Shown here: piece by piece, positions 36,002 through 46,556 of the stretch
Numbering within the stretch: the first letter of the stretch is position 1
Layout of the letters: each line of letters opens with the position of its first letter
Source of the DNA: Marchantia polymorpha subsp. ruderalis
Lineage: Eukaryota; Streptophyta; Marchantiopsida; Marchantiales; Marchantiaceae
Length of the DNA: 64,000 nucleotides
Reading direction: 5' to 3'
Assembly: GCA_037833965.1 (NCBI GenBank)
Contig: AP031353.1
Location: 4,094,501 to 4,158,500, forward strand
Notes under the pieces: generated by a model
Seen by the model: the letters and a program-made list of their open reading frames with translations, nothing else
What the model was told of the DNA's origin: nothing
The model's database searches: none
Position numbers and translations under genes: made by a program

Positions 36002-39000
36002 ATGACCATGGCTATGGCTGCCTTGGCACCCCTGAGCACAGCCGTTGCGGGCTCAGCGCTTCCACCGGTGGCGAAAGGCAGAATTTCAGCTCTCTGTCCC
36101 ATCTCCATAGCTCTTCCTCAGAGAAAGCTGCCGCAGCAGCATCTCACCTCCGTCCTCAGCAGAACCAGTCTCTACCAGTGTGTTTTCATTCACTCCATCA
36201 CTCCAGTACATGGAATCACATCCTTTCTCTCTGTCTCATGGTTCACGCAATGTTCAATGCTCTCCAGCTGATCATGAGTCTCTGGGAGCTGCACTCTCCA
36301 GTAGTCCAGAAGGCATCGGACTGCATCAATCTTTGACAGTTGAAATTTTTATGACAGCAGATCCTGATTGAGCTCTGAATTTCATTTGCATCTCTGTACA
36401 GCTGCTAGCAATGCCATGATAAGACTCACTTCCTTCGAATTTTTAGTATAAGCCTTGCCAATTTTCTGATTTTCGAAACCACGGACAGGAGGCAGGTGAG
36501 ATGTACCTACTCGGGCGTTGGAACTGACTTCTCTTCAGCACCTATCGATGTCGTGGCCGAAGTAAAATCGGAGAAGGTGTTTTTTCAGTCATCACTTCTT
36601 TCTGTGGCTTACTCAGGAGAATTGCCCATCTTGAGTTCGTGACTACATACAGAATGCAGCATCGAGAACGTGGGAATTTGGTGGAAGTGAAAATTCAATT
36701 GCGTGTCTAAATATTGACCGGTAATGCAGATACTGGTTCTCGGTGGGAGTGGATTCGTGGGCTCTGAAATTTGCAAGCAGGCAGTCAAGAGGCATATTGA
36801 AGTTATTAGCTTAAGCCGGTATGTTACTCCGTACATATTTTCCCCACTGCCAGCTTGGAAGGTTTCTGGTTCTAGGAATCCAAACAAAACTGAGCACACT
36901 TGGAATCACATATGTTACAGGTTGTGGATTCACAGGATTATCAGTTACAGTTATCCACATGCATCACTAGAAGCTCAGCCCTTATGAGGATCTTAACGGC
37001 CAGGTAACCCAATACAGCTGCCACGGAGAGACTAATGCTAGGGAAGCTGAGGCAAAATGGAATATTGGAAGCCCTATTCATGAAATTGGTAAGCGCAGTG
37101 ATGTGGCTTTTCCTCGAAGATAAATTGTGGGCATCTTTTTTGGATACAGGTCCGGTCGCCCATCTTACAGTGAATCTTGGGTGGACAAAGTCGTCTGGGT
37201 TTCAGGTGAACAAATTCTGCCCTAGAGATGGCTCAATCAGTGGTGTCTGCTCCTATTCGGTCTGCAATCTGTAGCAATTAAAGAGTGGGTGATCATTGGA
37301 AACTCAGGACTCCATTCACCAGCATGTAACACCTCGTGAACTCGTACTGGCAGTGGAATTCCGGCTTCATAGAGAAGTGAGAGCAATGGTTGTTTGTCCT
37401 AATGTCCCCTCTCAAGGAAGAGGAAACAGAAGAAACCTTAATGATGCAACAGCGGATCGAGTAGACAACTAACATGTAAGACATCTACTTTCAGGTGATG
37501 TATTCATGACAGACTGGGATTCAGTACTGAATGGATGTTCTGCGGTGATATCAACTTTGGGAGGATTTGGCACAAATGAGCAAATGGAGAAGTTAAACGG
37601 TGATGCCAACATTATTGCAGTTGATGCCGCGAGCAAGGCAGGTAGTGACTCCAACGTCGAAATACTCACCTGTCGTGGTTCTACTATTGCACTCAGCTTT
37701 GTCTTAGACATACGAGCACGTTCTTCAATCCTTTTGTATCTTGATATTTACCGTCTTTTTAGTTTTTCAACTTCCCAGTAGAGATGATTTCATCCTCTCA
37801 AATCATCACTGGATAGTGCTACAGTGGATTCTTCTCTCTCTCAGATGAATACGATATGGTCAAGATGGTCGCATTTTTAGTCGACTATGGGAGCCTCTCG
37901 GCCGAAACCTCGTGCAGTGATAGAAGCTCGGGCGTGCTCGGCAATCGGTTATCAGTTATTTTGAAATCCTAGTAAACACCGATCAAAAGAATAGTCTGTG
38001 ATATCTGTACTTGCAATTTTTACTGGTTTGGGTCGGAGTTAGCCAGAAAGTGTTGCTGATGTCGGCCTGAGTTATCAATTGCTCAAGTTGGAGGCAGCTC
38101 AGACTTCATCACTAGAGAGTTGTCATGTCATGTTCCAAGGCACCTTTCTCAGTGTTTTACCAGAAGACAGACGCTCGATGACTCCTCCAGTATCATGCTT
38201 CTCTTCCTGCTAATATCTTCACATACTAGCGACTAGCTCCCGAAGACTCAGTCCTCGACTTATGGTGTCACTTAAGTTGTCCTTTTCAATATTCGTTTGT
38301 TGTGTCGCTGTAGTTGCCAGCTGTATGAAGTTCGGAATTTGCAATTTAACCATTCTACCTCTTTGATGATCCTTTCTGGTTTTATTGCAGGTGTGCCAAA
38401 ATTTATCTACGTCTCGGTTCATGACTACAACTTACCTGAATTTGCTCTAGACAGTGGCTACTTCAAAGGGAAGAGACGAGCGGAGGCTGAGATTCTCAAC
38501 AAATATCCATCATCTGGTATGTAGCGAAGCACTCACGATCACTCAGGACTGTGCGCCCTACTTCTCGTTCTTCTGATGGACATCTTCACTGTAAGACTCT
38601 TTTCTCTGCCTGTCATATCCTGAAGATCATAGATCCTGAAATGTTAACCTGGCTGAATGGTGTGACTGGGAGGAAGAATGTAAGATGTGATAAAAGTCGA
38701 GGCTGAAGGACTGTGGTAAAGTGAAGAGCGTCCATCTTATGCTAGTCTTTTTCTCCGGAAAGCGGGTTTGTTGAGATGTCAGCCAAGATATCCCTCACAA
38801 GGTTCTCCACCCTAAACAACGCTGGCCCCATAAGGATTGACAGCCAAGAATGACAGCTGCTTCAAGCTTTGTAGTGTACTGTCGTCCACCAACTGCCTTC
38901 CGAGATGCTGCATCTAAGCACACTGTGATGGACAATTTTTCGTCCTTTATCGTACACATTTGTAAGTGGCAGGGTGGTCTGTGTCTTGCTCTTTTTGTGG

Positions 39001-39581
39001 TTACCACTCAAGAAGGGTGAATGTTGTGGACTTTCAGTCCATTGGATTTGTTGGCCAACCTTTGGAAAACCTACTGGCTGCAACTGAGATGGCAAATTCC
39101 CTCGGGCAAAAGTCTGGCATCACTTCGAGCGTGCCTCATTTATAGACAGGGAGTTTATCTCAAGTCAAGAACTTGACGTCGGGGCATCCTTGAATCAGCT
39201 GTGAACCCTTTTGTGAACTGCCTGACCCCTACTAGTGAAAGATGTGATTAGTGCTAACTTCTGAACCCAATGGACTGTTTCTGGCCGGTGGTCGCAGGCA
39301 CAATCCTCCGACCTGGATTCATATACGGCAAGAGAAGGGTGAATGGTGTAGACATTCCGCTGGATTTCGTCGGCCAACCTTTGGAAAAAATACTGGCTGC
39401 AACCGAGACTTTCACAAGACCCTTCGCCAAGCTTCCTGCATCTGATCTTCTCTTTGCACCACCAGTTAGTGTGAAGGACGTGGCTCTGGCAGCTCTAAAA
39501 GCCTTCAAGGATGACACATTCTTCGGTACTCAGAGTATTGAACAGATCAAAGAAGCTGCGTCTGCTGTCGTGACTGTCTGA
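36002..39581 (+). CDS. Plastid NAD(P)-binding Rossmann protein (At1g32220-like), seven exons
   Basis: Atypical short-chain dehydrogenase / NDUFA9-like family; the Arabidopsis relative At1g32220 is a predicted chloroplast, plastoglobule-associated protein of unknown substrate. Exons: 36002-36177, 36489-36576, 36730-36818, 37150-37205, 37495-37641, 38391-38516 and 39298-39581, all GT-AG and in phase, 321 residues. The N-terminus is a Ser/Ala-rich transit peptide. The nucleotide-binding motif is G93-G-S-G96-F-V-G99 after a hydrophobic strand. A YxxxK pair (Y209, K213) sits in GYFKGKRRAEAE, and LRPGFIYGKRRVNG and DLLFAPPVSVKDVA are family blocks. ATGs at 36002, 36008 and 36014 are in frame; the second has the better context. 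Intron 6 contains a decayed copy of part of exon 7. Confidence 0.93.
39011..39120 (+). pseudogene. Decayed partial copy of exon 7 within intron 6
   Basis: From agaagggtgaatg at 39011 the intron runs parallel to exon 7 from about 39333, with ggccaacctttggaaaa and ctactggctgcaac as the clearest shared blocks. A 3-bp length difference and scattered substitutions separate the two. Similarity fades after about 39120. It has no start of its own and no evident open splice unit. Confidence 0.85.
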
Positions 39582-42500
39582 TTCTACCTGTAAAGGCCTC
39601 ACGTGGTTGGTGTAAATACAGGAGCACTGTAAATTGAATTCCCTGATCTGTAATCTGGATGCCAGGATTCTCAAGTCGTAGACAACTGGAAATGCAAATG
39701 CTTCTTCATTCTATGGCTCTCCGAAATTCGTCCACCCTGTTGTCTACTCTCTTTTCCGAGCAGTTCATGGTTCAGTAGGAAGATCTTATAAATATCAGAT
39801 TCGCAGGCTCTCTCTGCTGTCCTTCGATGCCATCTATCAACGAGGTTTCATCACATCTGGCACTCTGCCCTTCTGCTTCGCTTGCCCTCTGTGTCATAGA
39901 CGAGCCTGCAGAACCTCTGCCTGGGATGGGATGGGATGTTCAAGACGTTTCTTTCAGAACATCTTCGGCCTGAAGTATGAACTGAAAGGAGCCAAGTTTA
40001 CGTGGTTGTGTTTCTCCACCACGTAGGTAGAGCACGCAACACGGTTAGTCTTCTTATCAGCTCTGTCGACGACGGACACCTGCCGGTGAAGAGTAGAGCG
40101 AATCGACTAGAGAACCACGTAGACTGGAATGTACGCCACTATCCAGCGCCGATCGTATCTTCACAATGATTAAAATCCAACCAATTTAGCGTCTCCTCTG
40201 TTGACTCCAAATTAGTAAAGTAATCTCCATCGACGTGAATTACACACGTTATCTCCCTTGATGTTCGTCGTCCAGAGTTTCAACATCTCCAAACGTCTAG
40301 GTGTCGTTGAAATTGCTGATGAATCTGCCACTTGCGACTTGGGTCTTCAACTGTAGACTCCAGTCACTAAATATGCTGATCTTTTGGTAGTTGTTGTCTC
40401 AAAAAAAATATCAATGAGTATCTCCTCTTCATCTAATACTTTAACGATGGTTGAAACCTTTTTATCCAAAAGTTACCTCTCACAAGTGGTTGTGGATAAT
40501 TACAATTGTGGTATTCGTGTACTAACACACAAATGTCGCAATTGTACTATTCAAAAAGGATGATATGTAGATATTTCAATCTATAAGATCAAAAGTATCT
40601 AAACATATTTACTTTAAGGACACGAACCAATCGCACTATCGTTTGTGTATTGTGTGTATTTTCACATTGGGCATACCATAGTAAGCCACTATATATATTT
40701 TGACAATCTCCTGAGTTTATTTCCCTTTTGGAGCTTTGAAAGCTTTGTGCTGTCAATTTGATTTTTTTGTAAACTTAAAAAATACGACCTGACTACCAAA
40801 CGCAGATGATTTTTTAACTTTTGTAGTCAGTGCACATGTGTTGGTTTTGATGAGCATTCTCAACATGAAACTTACATGTTTTTCTTTGCTATAAAACATC
40901 CACAAAATATACAGAATAATTTTTGAATATTATATTCTTTGTTATGAAAATTTCATGTTCACACTTTTCTATAAATAAGCTAATCTGATATTCTTAATTC
41001 TAATCAAACTAAATAGAGGAATTCAATCGTTTAGATAACTTGTGATAATGATACAGTAGACTCCCGCTTAAGTACTCACACGTTTAAGTAAGCATTATTT
41101 TTCAAAAAAATCAGGAATCAAGTTTAGTGAATTCATACTGTCATGTTTTATTTAATCATGCTTTAATTTTACAATGAAAATTCATCTTCTTCCATTTTAC
41201 ATCTTAGTAGAATTATCAAATGTTTACTTTAAAAGACAGTAAATTCAATTGTACGATTCAGGTTTTGGAACTTCGAATAGAAACAATACAGAAATAATCT
41301 TCAAAATTTTTACATTTAAAAAAATTTCTAAGCAATTAAACAAATTAAGGAGAAGAAATGATGCGTTGAGTTGACAGTAATATTAACTGAGGGCATTTTG
41401 TTTATTTTATTTCTTCATTTGTTTAAAAAAAATTCAAATATAAAATTTGACTTCTTGGCTCACATAAGTATTGTTGTGGCTTAATGCACATCATGTGTTA
41501 TAGTACTCTGGACTTAAAAAATTGATCTTATTCATATCTCAACCTTTTCAATCTAAATTGAAAAAATTTGAAGTGATTTTTTTAATAATTTGGATTGGTT
41601 TAAAATGTGATAGAAACTTCTCTTCCTCATATTTTGCATAAAAGTTGTAGAAAAGATTAAAAAAATAAACGATCAATAAACAGACATGTTTCCAAAATTG
41701 TAATGCCAAAATGTAAGTTTGAGAATATTCATGATGTTGTTTCAAAATTTTAAGACTCTTGTCCCAACAAAAATCGACACTACATTATGTGATTTATTTC
41801 GAATATCTTACAAGAAATGACAATTAAGTATAACACTGAGTCTTGGTGGGACTAGCTGGTGAGAGTAGCCCATTTAATTGGCTCAGGGTTTGTGGTATTT
41901 ATTTCCTCTTGATATTTTGAAACTAATGTAACAGTATAGTACTCATAAAATAGCACTTTCCTCAGTTTGATCAATGTATATGACTGTTTGATATAGATGG
42001 CATCAATTTCTTTTGAGCATGTATTTCAAGACTTCTTTGATGTAGATTAAAGTGGAGCTCTAAATCTCCAAATCAAATTGAAGGTTATCAACTCTAAATC
42101 CTAATAATCACTCAACTAGCGTAAAGTTTGAGAGTAAGTAATACAAACTGCGTAGCAAGAGAAGCAGACTGAAATTTGATCACAACAACTTGATTAGGGA
42201 GAGTGAATGCCAATAATACAAATAGCTTCTTATGCATAAATTTTTGATAAGGTCTGTTTGAGACCTGAACATATCACGCAAAGCATAAGGCAGGTCAGTA
42301 AGGGTTCTTCCAGAAACCTAGCATGCCAAAGTAAGAGATGGAAGACTTTCCCCAGAAAAAAAAATGGGGTTGAAGGTTCTAATATGTACATATTGCAAAC
42401 CTTGAAGAAAAGGAGGCCATGTGGATGAAAAAAAATTTGCTAGCATACACGAAAGAAAAATAATCTAAGCAAGGGTTAGATTCCATAATTATATCAAATT

Positions 42501-42970
42501 ATATTTTATTTATTAATAAAAAAATATCAGAGTCATCTATATCAAATATTAAAAAAATAACACAATATCCAAATCATTTCAATTTCTATAAAAACTATAG
42601 TCTGAAAGTCCTGCTTTTTTCCCCTTTGCTTCACAACACATATGTATGGAATATCTATCTGATGGAATAAATAATAGATAAAGACGAAACAAATACACAG
42701 GCTTATCCTTTTTTCAACGTTAGGTCAAAGGTTTAGGCGGAGAGGTGGTTTTATTGCACTGCATGTCACAATAAAACCTCGAGCCAGCTTGACGTAAAAA
42801 GAAAAAACTGAAATGGAGATAATTTTAAATAGCAAGCAAAGATCGCCAATATTGCAGCCTAAACTTCGCGTGGGGCTAGGAAATGACCAATTCCATCATG
42901 ACTCTCTCAAGCTGTTGACATCGAGCTCTGCATATTCAAGGCCAGGTGGGAAGTCTGCGGTAACTGCAAA
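39582..42970. other. Spacer, AT-rich from about 40.3 kb
   Basis: No exon recognised. The first few hundred bases should hold the 3' end of the Rossmann gene. From about 40.3 kb the DNA becomes strongly AT-rich. At 41054-41080 a TA-cagtagactcccgcttaag sequence resembles a pogo/Tigger-type terminus, but I could not find its partner. A short hairpin lies at 42747-42778. Confidence 0.4.
42747..42778. repeat. Inverted repeat (10-bp arms, 12-nt loop)
   Basis: ggttttattg at 42747-42756 pairs with caataaaacc at 42769-42778. The arms are perfect. The function is unknown; it could be a remnant of a palindromic element. Confidence 0.8.
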
Positions 42971-42973
42971 AGA

Positions 42974-43316
42974 ACGAATTTTGCAGCCCCAGAAGAGCCA
43001 TAAAATAAAATTATAAAAACAATCACAGATAGAAAAGGTGAAATAAAGAAAAGGGAGTTCACGAATATTGCAGCCCTGGAAGAGGCATAAAATGAAAATA
43101 TAAAAACAATTCCAACAAAAAAGGGTGAAAGAAAGGAAAGGGAGTTCACGAATTTGCAACCCAGAAGAGCTATAAAATAAAATTGTAAAAAAAATTCAAA
43201 AAAAAAGGTAAAATAGAGGAAAGGGAGTTCACGAATTTGGAACCCAGAAGAGCTATAAAATAAAATTGTAAAAAAAATTACAAATAAAAAAGGTGAAATA
43301 AAGAAAAGGGAGTTGG
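42974..43316. repeat. Four tandem repeats of 83-87 bp upstream of MCD1
   Basis: Units start at about 42974, 43061, 43148 and 43231, each beginning acgaat(at)ttgcarccc and passing through a-rich sequence to aagggagttcacgaat. A partial fifth start lies at 43316. The array ends abruptly at the GC-rich leader of MCD1. Open frames through it repeat with the units and are not coding. Confidence 0.9.
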
Positions 43317-43950
43317 CGAATCAATAATCCGCTCGCGGATGTGGGAGGGCGAGGCGAGGACGATGTTCGAGGAAAAGGACAAGAAGGCAGAGCGTCAACC
43401 CGTCGACTGGGCCGTCGGGTCGCCTTTCAAATCCTCCTTTGGGTGCGGTGGTTTTGGGGTTCATGTGTTTCTCATCCGTTCCGCGACGACGCCACGAGAC
43501 GAGACGAGACGAGACGGGAGCTCAATTTGGAGCGAGCTTTGCGAGGGAGGGAGCGGAAGCCGCGAGGCAGAACATGGAGAGCACCGAGGGACCGGAGTGT
43601 CGATTGTCACCTCTTCCTCTTCTTCTTCTTCTTCTTGCGGGGTGCGCGGTCTCGAGCGCCGAGCTGTTCTGAGCGCACTCTCCGTCGGTCGGCTCTCCAC
43701 TCGGAGCTTCAAAGAAAAGGAAGTCGAAAATATTCATCGGACCTTGGATTGTGTTGTTTGCGGAGCGAGCTCAAGCGGGCGGCGATTGAGCGGGCGATGT
43801 TCCGAGGTGCTCGCGGGCCAGAATGGCTTTCAAGGAGCTCCTAGACAAGAATCGAATGCGTGAATTGTCGGCCTAGGGAAGCGGCGGGCGGGACGGGCGG
43901 TCGGGCGTCTTGGAAGGCTGCGACCTGCGATTCTGGTTAGAGAATGAGCG
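43317..43950. promoter_or_regulatory. GC-rich promoter/leader of MCD1
   Basis: A sharp change from AT-rich repeats to GC-rich DNA, with a (gacgagacgagac) run near 43496-43515 and a (ttcttc)n run near 43610-43635. Overlapping open frames exist in all phases. An in-frame stop just before 43951 limits the MCD1 start to that ATG or later. Confidence 0.45.
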
Positions 43951-46556
43951 ATGCCGGGTGTGTCTGTTTGCCAGATGTGCTCCGCTAATGTCCTCGCAGT
44001 AATCCCTACGAGAACCGGAGGGCCGGTGAATCTTGGAAGAAAATCCCACCGAATTTTGGTGCAGGTTTCTGCATTTTCTGCCTCTTTGGACTTTCGTGCT
44101 GAAGGTCATCATCGCCCCGTTCTCGGCCGACCAGTATGCTCCACGCGTGTGGCTTTGCACTCCATGGCATTTATATCGACGACGCAGGGGAAACAAATGG
44201 GTCCTATCAACATTTATGCGGTAGCAGAGCAGATGTCTAGTTTCGGCTGCATGATGCCTTTCAAGTATTTATCAAAGGGTGGAAAGCTGCCCTCAAGAAG
44301 GCCGACGACGAGATTGCTCTGTAAGCCAGTCGCCCGTATTTCCGACTCCGACGTGCGGATTTCGGATGGGAAGAATGCTTCTGTCACGGGCAGAGATATC
44401 CCTCTGGATTCGCGTGAGACGACTGTCAGAGAAACTAATCCAGCTTCGGTCTCACCTTCTGGAGCTTTGGTACTTTTCCTACAAGTCCGGAGTCAGTCTT
44501 GGGATGTGTATTCCTCCTAGTTTTTAGAGGCCCGCAAACTGGCCATTTCGTAATGAAGATGATTGGAACCGGTAGTCATTAAATGTACGAGGGTATGATA
44601 TGCGATGTCAGTTTCAAATTCATGATTCATATGAAGATTTTTGTTTGGACTGTGAAGAAATTTTCTGGATAATCAGGTTGATATAAGTCTCTGAAAGTTT
44701 TGGTAGGCTGCTGAACTGATATGGACATGTGATCCTTCTACCTTATGAATTTGAACTTGCTTGAAAATTTGTGTGTGCTGTATCTCGTTGTTTAGGACAT
44801 GATTCTCCATTCGTAGATGATCTGTTCGGCCTTCAAATGTCATCTTCTTTTTCTGCATTACATATGATGCATTGATATTGCTGGATTGGTCTTCTCAAAA
44901 TTCTCATGACTGTACCTCGTAGAAATTACAAAGTTAAGTTCAAGGTATCTGACTGACATTGTCTTGATAGAGCATCTTGAGCCTGAGAAGTTTTTGTTAC
45001 ACGTTTGCAGTCTCAACGAGGTCTTCCCCTGAACCTTGCAACAGGAGTGGGAGTCACTGCAGCTGTGATCATGATGGCCATGCTGGGATTCTTGGCCAAG
45101 CCACGGAGAAATGGAGGCGGATCAATGGCTGATTTGATTCGAAGGGGTCAAGTCCGATCAGACAGAGGAGCAGAGTATGTCTCTTTGTGAACTCCAATTC
45201 ATCTTGGAATGAACCACTTTCCTTGCTGTAATTCCTAGAGACACAAATTGTTAGAAGGGAAGGTTCATACGGATGTGTGTAGCGGATGAGTGATCATAGT
45301 GGGGTTTGTCATGATGTGGGAAACAGCGTGGACTTTGTGTTTGATTAACCTTTTACCTATTCTTTATCGGAATAAGAATAAATCACAGGAAGGTTGTAAT
45401 TTGGAACATAGAAAACTTTGAAATCCCTTTGCTGCAGGTTAGGTGTTTTGATATAAGCCAAAGTTTTTACATTTATGCCAAACCTGAATACTAGGCTGGT
45501 TGTCTAGAGGATTTGTGTCAAGCTCACTGTCATCGCGGCGTGCTGCTTTGGTTGCAGTTCCGAGCTTTTGAATTACGAAGACCCTTTCAACAATCCGTTG
45601 GTGAAGATGGGAACAAAAAATCCAATAGTGAGGATGTGCGGGAAAATTTTTCGACTGGCACCCGTCACGCTTACAGATGAGAAGGTTGCTAAACACCAGA
45701 ATCGACGTATCCAAGCCTATAAGTGGAAACGGCCTATAGTGTTCCTGAATGATGGAGATCCTGTTCCGGAAGGGGTAGATCCTGAGGAAGTTCGTTGGAT
45801 ACCTTCAAATCATCCTTTTGCGACAACCAGTAATTACATAGATGAAGACCTCGCTCAGAAGAATGTCTATCAAACAAGAGGTGTGCCATCTCGAGTTAGG
45901 GCTGAACATGATGCTTTGCGGAAGAAGATGGAGGAAACTGCCAAAAGAGTAAGTTATAGTTCTTGTTTTTATGGTTTCTTATCTTCAGCACTGGCTTCTG
46001 CGTCTAGATTTTGCGTGGCTGAAAATGGACGGGATTGCTTAGACTAAGAGGGACCAGACCAGGCGTATTGATGGACAATCATTCTTGCTGAATTTGCTCT
46101 CTATATTAGATCCAGTGGCCGGATCAAGATTATTCTTTCCTCTAGGTCATCTTTGGTTTTGAGTATATGAGAATTGAAGGGTAAGACCGGCAGCTGACGT
46201 TGTGCTGTCTCTAACTCCTCCACACTTCTCTCTGTATTCAGGAGCCAGATTTTCAGCCACCGAATATGGAATTCGGTGGAGAACAGGCATGGAAGACAAA
46301 CAACTCTAGTGCAGAAGAGACCTCCGAGAGGATCTCTAATCAAGGTAAAGCCACAGATACTACAGCGAGTTTTGACAAGCAAATAAATGGGAAGACCGGA
46401 GGCAGCTCATCGTCAATCAACGGCCAAGGTCAAGGTGGTGGTAGCTTTAGTGCGGAACCAGGATCACGATATAGGACTATTGATTTCTCAGGCGAGGTGC
46501 AAGGTAGTGGAGGCAGAGATCAGCAGCGGTACAACAACGGAGGATTGGACTCTTAA
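43951..46556 (+). CDS. MCD1: MULTIPLE CHLOROPLAST DIVISION SITE 1 (MCD1) homologue, four exons
   Basis: MCD1 is an inner-envelope protein of land-plant plastids that helps place the FtsZ ring with ARC6 and the Min system. Exons: 43951 to 44469 or 44484 (both donors are in phase), 45011-45174, 45558-45948 and 46242-46556, about 467 residues, against roughly 350 in Arabidopsis. The extra length is mainly N-terminal. The first ~70 residues are Ser/Arg/Val-rich with few acids, as in a transit peptide. A membrane helix lies in exon 2 (GVGVTAAVIMMAMLGFLAK, about 190-208), followed by a basic GSMADLIRRGQVRSDR. Exon 3 carries the family core YEDPFNNPLVKM, KIFRLAPVTLTDEK, HQNRRIQAYKWKRP and VRWIPSNHPFATT. 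The C-terminus is Gly/Ser/Asn-rich and probably disordered. The first splice donor and the initiator are the uncertain parts. Confidence 0.87.

Noticed and set aside
42896-43159. Hydrophobic minus-strand frames that look like membrane proteins
   Set aside because: They translate the ~85-bp AT-rich tandem repeats and repeat with the same period.
43339-43863. 174- and 167-codon overlapping plus-strand frames before MCD1
   Set aside because: GC-rich leader with open frames in all phases; no family similarity and no phase-consistent join to MCD1 was found.
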